From assembly GCF_017874715.1 (NCBI RefSeq), contig NZ_JAGGLR010000030.1:1-64000 (forward strand): DNA of 64,000 bases, given 5' to 3'. A model generated the notes under the pieces. It made no database searches and was not told the DNA's origin. It worked only from the letters and a program-made list of their open reading frames with translations. Below, in pieces: positions 1 through 8,254 of this stretch (positions within the stretch are counted from its first letter, which is position 1; every line of letters starts with the position of its first letter). Both the position numbers and the translations under genes were made by a program. This DNA is from Streptomyces iranensis. Lineage in GTDB: Bacteria > Actinomycetota > Actinomycetes > Streptomycetales > Streptomycetaceae.

Positions 1-93
1 CCGATCTTCGATCTGGTCGACTACGGCGTGGTCGGCGACCTCTTCGAGGTCGTCCCGCAGCTGACCGAGGAGGTCAAGACCCGCAAGGGCTGA
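1..93 (+). CDS. etfA: Electron transfer flavoprotein alpha subunit, C-terminal end (partial)
   Basis: Only the last 30 codons lie in the window; the gene enters from the left edge and stops at TGA 91-93. The residues DYGVVGDLFEVVPQLTEEV match the conserved C-terminus of EtfA/FixB, the FAD-binding subunit that passes electrons from acyl-CoA dehydrogenases to the quinone pool. The conserved GDLFEVVP stretch makes the call fairly safe despite the short length. EtfB is normally upstream, outside the window. A strong hairpin follows 15 bp after the stop, so the transcript probably ends here. Confidence 0.85.
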   Translation, partial: PIFDLVDYGVVGDLFEVVPQLTEEVKTRKG

Positions 94-108
94 CACCCGC
101 CGGACCTC

Positions 109-147
109 CGCGAGGCCCCGTACGCGATGCGCGTGCGGGGCCTCGCG
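109..147 (+). terminator. Hairpin terminator after etfA
   Basis: A perfect 12-bp stem (109-120 with 136-147) continues inward through five more pairs (121-125 with 131-135, one of them G-T), leaving a 5-nt loop. There is no T-tract, as is usual for Streptomyces terminators. It separates etfA from the next gene. Confidence 0.7.
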
Positions 148-244
148 GCTGCCGGGAGGGTGTTGACCCGCCGTTCCGTGGCTGGCTAACTTCACCTCAC
201 GGATCATCGTTTCCGTACAGCGGAAATGACGGGAAGGGTGGCGA

Positions 245-1543
245 ATGGACATGGAGCCTCAGAAGACGGTGCGGACCAGCCTGCCCGGTGCCGTACGGGC
301 GTCCATCGCCGACTCCCTCGCCGCCGTCGACGCCGAGCTCGCCCGCCGCTACCCCGGCGACCCGGGCACCCGTCAGCCAGTCCACACCGTCTACGTCCCC
401 GCCGACCTCTTCACCGCCGGTACGGTGCGCGACTGGGGCGACCAGGCGCTGGCGGCCCTCGACCGGCACGCCCCCGACGCCGCCTCCTTCGCCGCCGTCC
501 TCGGCCTCCCCGAGGAACTCGCCGAGCCCGTCCACACCCGGGTGCGGGCCAAGCTGGAGCGCGAGCCCGTGGAGGATCTGCGGATCGACTTCGAGGACGG
601 CTACGGCCCCCGCCCCGACGCCGAGGAGGACGCCGCGGCCGCCCGCGCCGCCTCGCTCGTCGCGGCCGCCCGCGCCGAGGGCACCGCGCCGCCCTATGTG
701 GGCATCCGCATGAAGTGCCTGGAGGCCGCCGTACGCGACCGCGGCATCCGCACGCTCGACATCTTCCTCACCGGGCTGATGGCGGCCGGAGGGCGGCCGG
801 CCGGCCTCGTGCTCACCCTCCCCAAGGTGACGTACGCAGAGCAGGTCACCGCGATGGTCCGGCTGTGCGAGGAGTTCGAGAAGGCGCACGGGCCGGCCCC
901 GGGCCGTATCGGCTTCGAGATCCAGATCGAGACCACTCAGGCCATCCTCGGCCCCGACGGCCGCGCCACCGTCGCCCGGATGATCGACGCCGCCGAGGGG
1001 CGGGCCACCGGACTGCACTACGGCACCTTCGACTACAGCGCCTCCTGCGGCGTCGGCGCCGCCCATCAGTCCATGGACCACCCCGTGGCCGATCACGCCA
1101 AGGCCGTGATGCAGGTCGCCGCCGCCGGAACCGGAGTACGGCTCTCCGACGGCTCCACCAACGTACTGCCGGTCGGCCCCACCGAGCGGGTCCACGACGC
1201 CTGGCGGCTCCACCACCGCCTGGTCCGGCGGTCGTTGGCCCGCGCGTACTACCAGGGCTGGGACATGCACCCCGGCCACCTACCGACCCGCTACGCCGCC
1301 GTCTACGCGTTCTACCGCGAGGGCCTGGAGGCGGCCGCGGAACGGCTCGCCGCGTATGTGGACCGTACGGCCGGAGGCACCGGCATCGCCGACGAACCGG
1401 CCACCGCGAAGGCGCTCAGCGGCCATCTGGTGCGCGGGCTGGACTGCGGGGCGCTCGACGGCGCCGAGGTCGAGCGGCTGACCGGGCTCGGCCGCGCCGA
1501 ACTCGACGCGCTGGCGGGCCGCGCCGCCCCGGCCGCTTCCTGA
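245..1543 (+). CDS. DUF6986 family protein (citrate-lyase-beta/aldolase-like fold)
   Basis: This 432-aa protein resembles the DUF6986 family, which public annotation sometimes calls phosphoenolpyruvate kinase without biochemical support. It has the features of a CitE/HpcH-type TIM barrel: an acidic DFEDGYG motif at residues 115-121, GFEIQIET at 223-230 and HYGTFDYSASCG at 258-269, positions where that superfamily binds Mg2+ and CoA- or keto-acid substrates. ATG 245 follows a GGGAAGGG ribosome-binding site. It is monocistronic, between the etfA terminator and a membrane protein gene. The substrate is unknown; a lyase or hydrolase acting on an acyl-CoA or keto acid is inferred from the fold only. 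Confidence 0.8.
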   Translation: MDMEPQKTVRTSLPGAVRASIADSLAAVDAELARRYPGDPGTRQPVHTVYVPADLFTAGTVRDWGDQALAALDRHAPDAASFAAVLGLPEELAEPVHTRVRAKLEREPVEDLRIDFEDGYGPRPDAEEDAAAARAASLVAAARAEGTAPPYVGIRMKCLEAAVRDRGIRTLDIFLTGLMAAGGRPAGLVLTLPKVTYAEQVTAMVRLCEEFEKAHGPAPGRIGFEIQIETTQAILGPDGRATVARMIDAAEGRATGLHYGTFDYSASCGVGAAHQSMDHPVADHAKAVMQVAAAGTGVRLSDGSTNVLPVGPTERVHDAWRLHHRLVRRSLARAYYQGWDMHPGHLPTRYAAVYAFYREGLEAAAERLAAYVDRTAGGTGIADEPATAKALSGHLVRGLDCGALDGAEVERLTGLGRAELDALAGRAAPAAS

Positions 1544-1674
1544 CCGACCCCGGAACACCAGATCCGCAGGAGCCCACAGATCGGCTCGTCCCGCCGGGCC
1601 CGCTGATCCGCTTGGCCACATCCGCTCACTCGCACGTGTCACCCGGGATGCGGCTGCGCCGGTGAAGGCGGGAG

Positions 1675-2895
1675 ATGGGTGTCATGGCCAGAAGCGCCGT
1701 GTCGGCCCTGCTGATCCTGCTCGGTTGCCTCCTCGTACCGGTGTCCGTGCTGACGGTCTGGGTCCACGACATCGTCCTGGACACCGACCGCTATGTGGCG
1801 ACCGTCGCCCCGCTCGCCAAGGACCCGGCGATCCAGGACACCGCCGTGGAACAGGTCAGCAAGGCCGTCGACATCCGCCACAACAGCCAGGAGATCACCG
1901 CCGACATCGCCTCCTGGCTGCGCGCCCACGGGCTCCCGGAGCGGGCCGCCGACACCATCGAGGGGCTGGCCCCGCAGCTGGACTCGGCCCTGGACCAGGC
2001 GGTGCGGAAGGTGGCCGCCCACATCGTGCGCAGCGAGCAGTTCCCCGCCGTGTGGACCGGCGCCAACCGGGCCGCCCACACCGCCGTCGTGAGCGCCCTC
2101 ACCGGCAAGGGCGGCGGGCCGGTCGGCGTCGAGGGCCACACCGTCACCCTCAACGTCGGCGCCGCCGTGGAGCGGGTCAGACAGCAACTGGTGGACGCCG
2201 GGCTCCCCGCGGTGACCGGCGTCCCGGACATCCACCAGCGGCTCGTCCTCTTCCACTCCGACCGGCTCGACACCTTTCGGCGGTCGGCGCGCCTGCTCGA
2301 CCTGGCCGGGAACTGGCTGCCCGTGCTGACGGTGACCCTCGGCGGCACCGGAGTGCTGCTCGCCCGCCGGCGCCGCCGTGCGCTCGCCCGCGCGGCCCTG
2401 GGCACCGCGCTCGCCTCCCTCGCCCTGGCCCTGATCCTGGTGGTGGGCCGCCGCTACTACCTCGACCATGTGCCGACGAGCGTGCTGTCCAGGGAGGCCG
2501 CCTCGGTCCTCTTCGACACGGTGGTCCGCTTCCTGCGGGTCACCGTGCTCACCGTGCTGGTGCTCGGCCTGGTGGTCGCGCTCGGCGCCTATCTGGTGGG
2601 GCCGGGGCGGCTGCCGAGCACGGTACGCGGCCGGGCCGAGATCCTCGCCGACGGCGCGGCCTGCTGGGGCGCGGCCCACGGGATGCGCACCGGCCGGGCC
2701 GGCACCTGGACCGCCGACCACCGACGGGGACTGACGACGGCGGCCCTGCTGGTGCCGGTCGCGGTGTTCGCCCTGTGGAACCACCCCACCGTGCTGACGG
2801 TGCTCTTCCTGGTGCTGATCCTGCTGGCCGCCCTCGGGGTGATCGCCCTGCTGGCCGCCACGGGCCGCACGGGCGCACACGGCCGGGGCGGTTGA
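1675..2895 (+). CDS. Integral membrane protein of unknown function
   Basis: A 406-aa protein with an N-terminal hydrophobic segment (about 8-30), a long soluble stretch of roughly 180 residues that should lie outside the membrane, then about five further hydrophobic helices from residue 220 to the end. The pattern matches streptomycete proteins annotated only as integral membrane protein; no catalytic motif is visible. Two starts are possible: ATG 1675 with GAAGG six bases upstream, or ATG 1684 (MARSAVSALL) with GGGAG nine bases upstream. The downstream neighbour is convergent. Confidence 0.75.
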   Translation: MGVMARSAVSALLILLGCLLVPVSVLTVWVHDIVLDTDRYVATVAPLAKDPAIQDTAVEQVSKAVDIRHNSQEITADIASWLRAHGLPERAADTIEGLAPQLDSALDQAVRKVAAHIVRSEQFPAVWTGANRAAHTAVVSALTGKGGGPVGVEGHTVTLNVGAAVERVRQQLVDAGLPAVTGVPDIHQRLVLFHSDRLDTFRRSARLLDLAGNWLPVLTVTLGGTGVLLARRRRRALARAALGTALASLALALILVVGRRYYLDHVPTSVLSREAASVLFDTVVRFLRVTVLTVLVLGLVVALGAYLVGPGRLPSTVRGRAEILADGAACWGAAHGMRTGRAGTWTADHRRGLTTAALLVPVAVFALWNHPTVLTVLFLVLILLAALGVIALLAATGRTGAHGRGG

Positions 2896-2948
2896 AGCCG
2901 GGCCGGGGTCCGCCCACACGCCGTCAGCCGGGACCCGCCCACAGGCCA

Positions 2949-3581
2949 TCAGGGGGCGAGGATGAGCACGATGAAGATCAGACACGCGGCGACATTGACC
3001 ACCCAGCTATGGGTGGTGAGCCATTCCCGGAGCCGGGGCATCGCGTGCCGCGCCCGGTCACCGAGAAGGAGGTAGACCAGCAGCGGCAGTGCCGCGATCA
3101 GCACGGTGGCGGCGACGAACGGCAGCGCCGCCGTCCATTCCGCGTCATGCTGCTCCAGATTCGCCCCCACCGTCAGCATGACCGCGATGTCGGACGGCAT
3201 GACCAGGATGATCAGAAAGCCGGTCGTGAGCGCCTTACGGGGACCGGCTTCCATCAGCGAGCCCAGCCACTTCGGCGGCTCGACCGTCCGCCGCTTCACC
3301 ACGTTCTTCACGGCGACCAGCGCCAGCAGTCCCACCAGCACCAGCTGGACGACGACCGCCGCCACACCCCGATCGGACGGGTTGCCCGGTGCGATCGCCT
3401 GCCCCAGCAGCGCGAAGATCCCCCGGGCCAGGGCGACTCCCGCCGCCGTGGCGATCGCCACCCCCAGCAGAAACGCCAGGCACACCCGCACCGGTCGCGC
3501 CGTGGTCACGAGGACGACGGCGGCCACGATCTGCGGCCCCGCCATCATCGTGACGGCCAGGGGAAGAACCTGGAGCTCCAT
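2949..3581 (-). CDS. GAP/Sap family integral membrane protein
   Basis: A 210-aa, almost wholly hydrophobic protein with about six membrane helices. It resembles the GAP family (Sap, sulfolipid-1-addressing-protein-like; PF11139), which in mycobacteria takes part in glycolipid transport. ATG 3581 begins MELQVLPLAV, where homologues usually start; longer upstream extensions lack a hydrophobic or conserved character. A GGAAGGG sequence lies upstream of the start, though rather far. It is convergent with the membrane protein gene at 1675 and divergent from the SHOCT gene at 3759. Substrate unknown. Confidence 0.75.
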   Translation of the reverse strand: MELQVLPLAVTMMAGPQIVAAVVLVTTARPVRVCLAFLLGVAIATAAGVALARGIFALLGQAIAPGNPSDRGVAAVVVQLVLVGLLALVAVKNVVKRRTVEPPKWLGSLMEAGPRKALTTGFLIILVMPSDIAVMLTVGANLEQHDAEWTAALPFVAATVLIAALPLLVYLLLGDRARHAMPRLREWLTTHSWVVNVAACLIFIVLILAP

Positions 3582-3758
3582 GGCCCACCCGCCCTTCCGG
3601 CCTCCGCCGCGTGGTGATGCCCCGCCTTCCCATTGGTACGCACCGCCGGCCCTCGTGGCATCCGCTGCTGCGCCGACCGGGGGCCGCCGTAAGCTGAAGA
3701 TGTGGGCCCTGGTGGGGCCCTGGCGGCCCCGCCGGGCGTGTCCGACGGGAGGCAGACG

Positions 3759-4142
3759 ATGGACTACCCACTGCTGAATATATTTCTGACCACGATGTGG
3801 GTCTTTCTGTGGATCCTGTGGCTGTTTCTGTTGTTCCGCGTGTTCGCCGATCTCTTCCGCGACGACTCGCTGAACGGATGGGCCAAGGCGGGCTGGACCG
3901 TCTTCGTCCTGGTGCTGCCCTTCCTCGGCGTCTTCGTGTATCTGGTGGCGCGTGGCCGGGGGATGGGCATGCGTGAGATGAAGCGGGCCGAGAAGGCGGA
4001 GGCGGACTTCCGGGAGTTCGTGCGGACGACCGCCACCACGGGCCGCGCGGCGGAGCTCGAGCACCTCGTGGAGCTCAAGAACCACGGCGACCTCACGCCC
4101 GAGGAGTACGAGCGCGCCAAGGCCAAGGTGCTCGCCGCCTGA
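3759..4142 (+). CDS. SHOCT-domain membrane protein
   Basis: A 127-aa protein. ATG 3759 has a GGGAGG site 5 bp upstream, which is better than an upstream ATG at 3702. Two membrane helices (about 8-32 and 44-65, the PLDc_N type of arrangement) are followed by a charged helix and a C-terminal SHOCT motif (LVELKNHGDLTPEEYERAKAKVL), a short oligomerisation-type domain found at the ends of bacterial proteins. Function unknown. The gene is monocistronic; the next gene is convergent. Confidence 0.85.
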   Translation: MDYPLLNIFLTTMWVFLWILWLFLLFRVFADLFRDDSLNGWAKAGWTVFVLVLPFLGVFVYLVARGRGMGMREMKRAEKAEADFREFVRTTATTGRAAELEHLVELKNHGDLTPEEYERAKAKVLAA

Positions 4143-4193
4143 GAGGCCGTGGAACCGACCGGCACGGGCGGGGTGCCGGGGTGTGTGCGGGGT

Positions 4194-5066
4194 TCAGCGC
4201 GCGCCCACGTGGGTGCCGAGGAACTTCCGCATCAGGGGGACCACCTCGTCCAGGCCGGTTTCGAGGAGGAAGTGACCGCCCTCCTGGAGGTGCACCTCGG
4301 CCTTCGGGTTGTCGCGGGCGAAGGCACGGGCGCCGTCGGGGCCGAAGATGGGGTCGTCGCGGCCCCATACGGCGAGCAGGGGCGGCTGGTGGGTGCGGAA
4401 GTACTCGTGCACCCGGGGGTACAGCGGGCTGTTGGTGGCGTAGTCCCGGAAGAGCTTGAGCTGGACCAGGTCGTTGCCGGGGCGGGACACCTGCTGGAAG
4501 TCGTGGTGCCAGGTGTCGGGGCTGACCAGGCTCTCGTCGGGAGCGCCGGTGACGTACTGCCATTTGATCAGGTCCAGGGAGAGGGCCTGGCGGATGGCCT
4601 CCTCGTTCTTCGGGCTCTGATCCTCCTGATAGGCCCACACCGGTCGCCAGAAGTCCTCGACGAAGCCCTCGTCGTAGGCGTTGCCGTTCTGCGTCACGAT
4701 CGCGGTGACCGCTTCGGGGGTGCGCAGGGCCAGGCGCCAGCCGATGGGCGCGCCGTAGTCCTGGACGTAGAGGGCGTAGCGGTCGAGGCCGAGGTGGTCG
4801 AGGAGACCGGCGGTGAGGCCGGTGAGGGCGTCGAAGGTGTAGTCGAACTCGTCGACGCCGGGGGCGTCGGAGAAGCCGAAGCCCAGGTGGTCGGGGGCGA
4901 TGAGGTGGTAGCCGTCCGCCAGGCGGGGCATGAGGTCGCGGAACATGAACGAGCTGGTGGGGAAGCCGTGCAGGAGGACGAGCGCGGGGGCGTCCGCGGG
5001 ACCGGCCTCGCGGTAGAACAGCCGTCGGCCCTGGATGTCCGCGAACCGGTGGTGCACCTGTGACAT
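4194..5066 (-). CDS. Alpha/beta hydrolase, haloalkane dehalogenase/epoxide hydrolase type
   Basis: A 290-aa alpha/beta hydrolase. The oxyanion motif HGFPTSSF starts at residue 33. The nucleophile elbow is VQDYGAPIG with aspartate at residue 103 instead of serine, which marks the haloalkane-dehalogenase, haloacetate-dehalogenase and epoxide-hydrolase branch. The acid is probably D237 or D238 (WGRDDPIFG) and the base H265 (GGHF). It should form an ester with an alkyl halide or epoxide carbon and hydrolyse it with water. A cytosolic enzyme, since no signal peptide is seen. The natural substrate cannot be read from the sequence. Confidence 0.85.
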   Translation of the reverse strand: MSQVHHRFADIQGRRLFYREAGPADAPALVLLHGFPTSSFMFRDLMPRLADGYHLIAPDHLGFGFSDAPGVDEFDYTFDALTGLTAGLLDHLGLDRYALYVQDYGAPIGWRLALRTPEAVTAIVTQNGNAYDEGFVEDFWRPVWAYQEDQSPKNEEAIRQALSLDLIKWQYVTGAPDESLVSPDTWHHDFQQVSRPGNDLVQLKLFRDYATNSPLYPRVHEYFRTHQPPLLAVWGRDDPIFGPDGARAFARDNPKAEVHLQEGGHFLLETGLDEVVPLMRKFLGTHVGAR

Positions 5067-5160
5067 GGCCTCTGCGCCTTTCGAGCCTGGTTCCTGGTCC
5101 CCTTGGGTCCTTGGGTCCTCGGGTCCTCGGGTCCTGGTGGTCAGTACCGGTCGGTGCCGG

Positions 5161-5613
5161 TCAGTACCGCACCGCCGTGCCCACGTTCGCCGTGATGCGG
5201 CCGGTGAGCTTGCGGTGGCTGCGGGCGGTGGCCGGAGTGGGCTGGTTCGGGGGCACCTTGGACAGGCGCAGGACGACGGCGTCCACCAAGTCCCCGCTCG
5301 TATTGCGGAAGTTGACCTCGATGGCGTAGCCGGCCGGGTGCTTGCTCCCGTTGGTCACGGTCAGCGGTGCCACGGCCCGTCCCACGCCGTCGCGGCTCAC
5401 CCGGCCGACCTTCACCTCGCGCTTGGCCTGGGAGCCGCCCTTGATCTTGTCCAGCTCGGCCTGGGCCGACGCCCTCGCGGACGCGATGGCGGCGGAGGCC
5501 CGGGACACCTCGGACGATGGGGTGCCCCCGTCGTCCGAACAGCCGACGGCGGCCGGCGCCAGCACGGCCATGAGGCTCACCGCGCAGATCGTCCGCGTTC
5601 GGCGCCCGCTCAT
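5161..5613 (-). CDS. Secreted lipoprotein of unknown function
   Basis: A 150-aa protein starting at ATG 5613 (MSGRRTRT) with GGGAG upstream; a longer frame lacks a ribosome site. The N-terminus is a lipoprotein signal with positively charged RRTR, a hydrophobic core and the lipobox AVGC near residue 25. The mature part holds an alanine-rich helix and then a domain with VTNGSKHPAGYAIEVNF, resembling FxLYD/DUF-type extracellular beta domains common in streptomycete lipoproteins. Probably membrane-anchored on the outer face. Function unknown. Confidence 0.8.
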   Translation of the reverse strand: MSGRRTRTICAVSLMAVLAPAAVGCSDDGGTPSSEVSRASAAIASARASAQAELDKIKGGSQAKREVKVGRVSRDGVGRAVAPLTVTNGSKHPAGYAIEVNFRNTSGDLVDAVVLRLSKVPPNQPTPATARSHRKLTGRITANVGTAVRY

Positions 5614-5784
5614 CGCGTCTCCCTCGTTCCGTCGGACGGGCCCCGGGCCCTCCGCCTCCACCCTCGGGGGAGTGGGAGACCGAGGCAACCGGAGCGGGGC
5701 CGTTCAGGCGTTCGGGGGAAGTGCGCCGTTCGGGGAGGGCCGATCGGACGTTCGGGGAGGGCGTGCCGCTGGAGGAGGGGCCGC

Positions 5785-6852
5785 TCAGGATGTCGCGGGC
5801 GGGGGCAGTTCGCCCGAGCCGCGCGGGATCAGCCGGGTCGGCAGGACGAGCCGCCGGGGGTCCCCGCCCGCGCCGTCGAGGCGGCGGAACAGCAGATCGG
5901 CGGCGGTGCGGCCGAGCTGGGCCGAGTCCTGGGCTATGACGGTGATCCCGGGGGAGAGCAGATCGGCGAGCTCGAAGTCGTCGAAGCCGATGAGGGCCAC
6001 CGGCGTGGCGGGCGCGGGGCGCTCGGCCAGGACCCGTACGACCGTGACGGTGACCCGGTTGTTGCCCGCGAAGAGCGCCGTGACCGGCTCGGCGGCGTCC
6101 AGCATCGCGGTGGCCGCGGTCCGGACCCGCTCCGGATCGGTGGGGCCGAGCGAGACCCAGGCGTCATGGACCGGCAACCCGGCCTCGCTCATCGCCGCGT
6201 GATAGCCGCGCAGCCGCTCGGCGGCCGTGTGGATGCCCGGCAGGTCGCCGAGGAAGCCGATCCGGCGGTGGCCGTGGGCGATCAGGTGGGCGACGGCGTC
6301 GTGGGAACCTCCGAAGCTGTCGGCGAGCACGGCGTCGGCGTCGATGCGTCCCGCGGGCCGGTCGACGAAGACGGTGGCGATCCCGGCCGCCATCTCGGGC
6401 GCCAGATAGCGGTGGTCATGGCCGGCCGGGATGATGACGAGGCCGTCGACCCGGCGCGCGCACAGCGCCAGCACCAGCTCCTGCTCCCGCTCGGGGTCCT
6501 CCGCGCTGGACCCGTTGATCAGCAGCGCGCCATGGGCTCGGGCGACCTCCTCGACGGCGCGGCTCAGCGGACCGTAGAAAGGGTCGGCCAGATCCTCCAG
6601 GACCAGTCCGATGCTGGCCGTACGGCCCTTCCGCAGAATGCGGGCACTGTCGTTGCGGCGGAAGCCGAGCGCGGTGATGGCCTCCTGGACGCGGCGCTCG
6701 GTGTCGGGGGTGACGCCCGGCTCGCCGTTGACCACTCTGGAGACGGTCTTGAGGCCGACCCCGGCCCGTGCGGCGACGTCCTTCATAGTGGGCCGGGTGC
6801 CGTAACGGCGTGTGGGGGTGCGGTTGGCGGTGCCCGGGGCGGTGTCGGTCAC
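5785..6852 (-). CDS. LacI family transcriptional regulator
   Basis: A 355-aa protein from GTG 6852. The N-terminal HTH MKDVAARAGVGLKTVSRVVN (about residues 23-42) has the standard LacI hinge helix after it, followed by a periplasmic-binding-protein-like effector domain (SIGLVLEDLADPFY, VDGLVIIPAG, GFDDFELADLLSPGIT). An alternative ATG at 6786 would start exactly at the HTH. It is divergent from the ROK kinase gene at 6998, and a perfect palindrome at 6911-6922 lies between them, so it probably represses both itself and the kinase until a sugar binds. Effector unknown. Confidence 0.9.
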   Translation of the reverse strand: MTDTAPGTANRTPTRRYGTRPTMKDVAARAGVGLKTVSRVVNGEPGVTPDTERRVQEAITALGFRRNDSARILRKGRTASIGLVLEDLADPFYGPLSRAVEEVARAHGALLINGSSAEDPEREQELVLALCARRVDGLVIIPAGHDHRYLAPEMAAGIATVFVDRPAGRIDADAVLADSFGGSHDAVAHLIAHGHRRIGFLGDLPGIHTAAERLRGYHAAMSEAGLPVHDAWVSLGPTDPERVRTAATAMLDAAEPVTALFAGNNRVTVTVVRVLAERPAPATPVALIGFDDFELADLLSPGITVIAQDSAQLGRTAADLLFRRLDGAGGDPRRLVLPTRLIPRGSGELPPPATS

Positions 6853-6910
6853 AGTGCGCTCGTCCCGTCGCTGGTCGTCGTGGGGGAAGGAGTGACGAGC
6901 ATAGCCCCTG

Positions 6911-6922
6911 GACAACGTTGTC
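6911..6922. promoter_or_regulatory. Palindromic LacI-type operator
   Basis: GACAACGTTGTC is a perfect 12-bp palindrome with the central CG typical of LacI-family operators. It lies 58 bp upstream of the regulator start and 75 bp upstream of the kinase start, in the shared divergent promoter region. Confidence 0.75.
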
Positions 6923-6997
6923 ACCGCCGGGAAGACTATTGCCGCACACTGAACGCGTCCATGCCCATCAGCATGCCCACCAGGAGAGTCGACACCT

Positions 6998-7972
6998 ATG
7001 CCACGTGACCTCATCGCCGCACTGGACATCGGCGGGACCAAGATCGCGGGCGCTCTGGTGGACGGGAGCGGAAAGCTGGCCGTACGGACCCGCCGCGCCA
7101 CCCGCGCCCAGGAGGCCGGCGCCACGGTGATGGGCCAGGTCACCGCCGTGCTCGAGGAGCTCGCGGCCACCGCGCACTGGTCGCGGGTCGCCGCCGTCGG
7201 CATCGGCAGCGCGGGTCCGGTGGACGCCTCCGTGGGCACCGTCAGCCCCGTCAACATCCCCGGCTGGCGTGACTTCCCGCTGGTCGCCGGGGTCCGGCAG
7301 ACCACCGGCGCGCTGCCGGTGTCGCTGGTCGGCGACGGACCGGCGATGACGGCCGCCGAACACTGGCAGGGCGCGGCGCGCGGCCGTAGGAGCGCGCTGT
7401 GCATGGTGGTCTCCACCGGCGTGGGCGGTGGACTGGTCCTGGGCGGCCGGCTGCACCCGGGCCCCACCGGAAACGCCGGGCACATCGGCCACATCAGCGT
7501 GGAGCTGAACGGCGACCCGTGCCCCTGCGGCGGACGCGGCTGCGTGGAGCGGATCGCCAGCGGCCCCAACATCGCCCGCCGCGCCCTGGACGGCGGCTGG
7601 CGCCCGGGGCCGGACGGCGACACCAGTGCCGAGGCCGTCGCCGCCTCGGCGCGGGCCGGAGACCCCGTGGCGCAGGCCTCCTTCGAACGGGCCGCCCAGG
7701 CCCTGGCCGCCGGGATCGCCGCGACCGCCGCGCTCGTCGAGATCGAGGTGGCGGTCATCGGCGGTGGCGTGGCGGGTGCCGGGGACGTGCTCTTCGCGCC
7801 CCTGCGGCGCGCCCTGCGCGACTACGCGACCCTGTCGTTCGTCCAGGGGCTGGAGGTCGTCCCGGCGCAGATGGGCACCGACGCGGGCCTGGTGGGAGCG
7901 GCCGCCGCGGCGGCGCAGGAGGCGCGTCTCGAGGGGTTCGGCCCGGCGGGCACACCTCCCACCGGGGACTGA
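6998..7972 (+). CDS. ROK family sugar kinase (glucokinase-like)
   Basis: A 324-aa ROK protein without an HTH. The ATP-binding motif LDIGGTK is at residues 9-15. The zinc-binding part is complete: GHIGH (161-165) and CPCGGRGC (175-182). It should phosphorylate a hexose such as glucose, N-acetylglucosamine or mannose. One oddity: the catalytic Asp segment, usually (E)NDANA, reads VGDGPAM here (Asp at 113), so the flanking residues that normally position the sugar differ. AGGAGA lies 11 bp before ATG 6998. Probably controlled by the divergent LacI regulator. Confidence 0.88.
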   Translation: MPRDLIAALDIGGTKIAGALVDGSGKLAVRTRRATRAQEAGATVMGQVTAVLEELAATAHWSRVAAVGIGSAGPVDASVGTVSPVNIPGWRDFPLVAGVRQTTGALPVSLVGDGPAMTAAEHWQGAARGRRSALCMVVSTGVGGGLVLGGRLHPGPTGNAGHIGHISVELNGDPCPCGGRGCVERIASGPNIARRALDGGWRPGPDGDTSAEAVAASARAGDPVAQASFERAAQALAAGIAATAALVEIEVAVIGGGVAGAGDVLFAPLRRALRDYATLSFVQGLEVVPAQMGTDAGLVGAAAAAAQEARLEGFGPAGTPPTGD

Positions 7973-8072
7973 GCCCCGCTCCTTCACCGTTTGACCATGA
8001 CCCGCTGTCACCGTCTGCCCCTAAGCTGTTCGCCCTGAGCCCGGCAGTGGCCGGGCGGGACCGAGGAGCGCG

Positions 8073-8241
8073 CTAGGGTCTGTCGTCAAAGGGGGCGCCC
8101 GGCCGCGAGCGGCGTCTGGTGCGGTCGATCGCAAGGCGGAGCATCGCCCTCGTACTGGGCGTACTCGGGTGATGCGACAACGCGGCGAGCGGCCGTGCCA
8201 GGCGTCGGGAGCAGGGCGCTCCGTTTGACGACAGGCCCTAG
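8073..8241. mobile_element. MITE-like inverted-repeat element (169 bp, no ORF)
   Basis: The ends are 18-bp inverted repeats with one mismatch: CTAGGGTCTGTCGTCAAA at 8073-8090 and its complement at 8224-8241. The interior shows further imperfect inverted repeats, so the whole strand can fold back, for example GCATCGCCC against GGGTGATGC near its centre. There is no coding frame for a transposase. The right end reaches into the ribosome-binding site of the kinase gene at 8255 (GGGGAGG begins at 8241). The CTAG at each end may be part of the target or the repeat. I recall similar GGCCTGTCGTCAAA-ended repeats in other streptomycetes, but could not check. Confidence 0.6.
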
Positions 8242-8254
8242 GGGAGGCGGATCG

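Noticed and set aside
226..1665. Overlapping plus-strand frame of 479 aa and several minus-strand frames over the DUF6986 gene
   Set aside because: They are out-of-frame shadows; the DUF6986 frame carries the conserved motifs.
2949..4085. Long minus-strand frame extending the GAP-family protein to 378 aa
   Set aside because: The added 168 residues are a shadow of the SHOCT gene with poor codon bias; ATG 3581 is the natural start.
8195..8254. Twenty-residue N-terminal extension of the Ser/Thr kinase
   Set aside because: It is encoded by the MITE-like element; GTG 8255 with GGGGAGG is the supported start.
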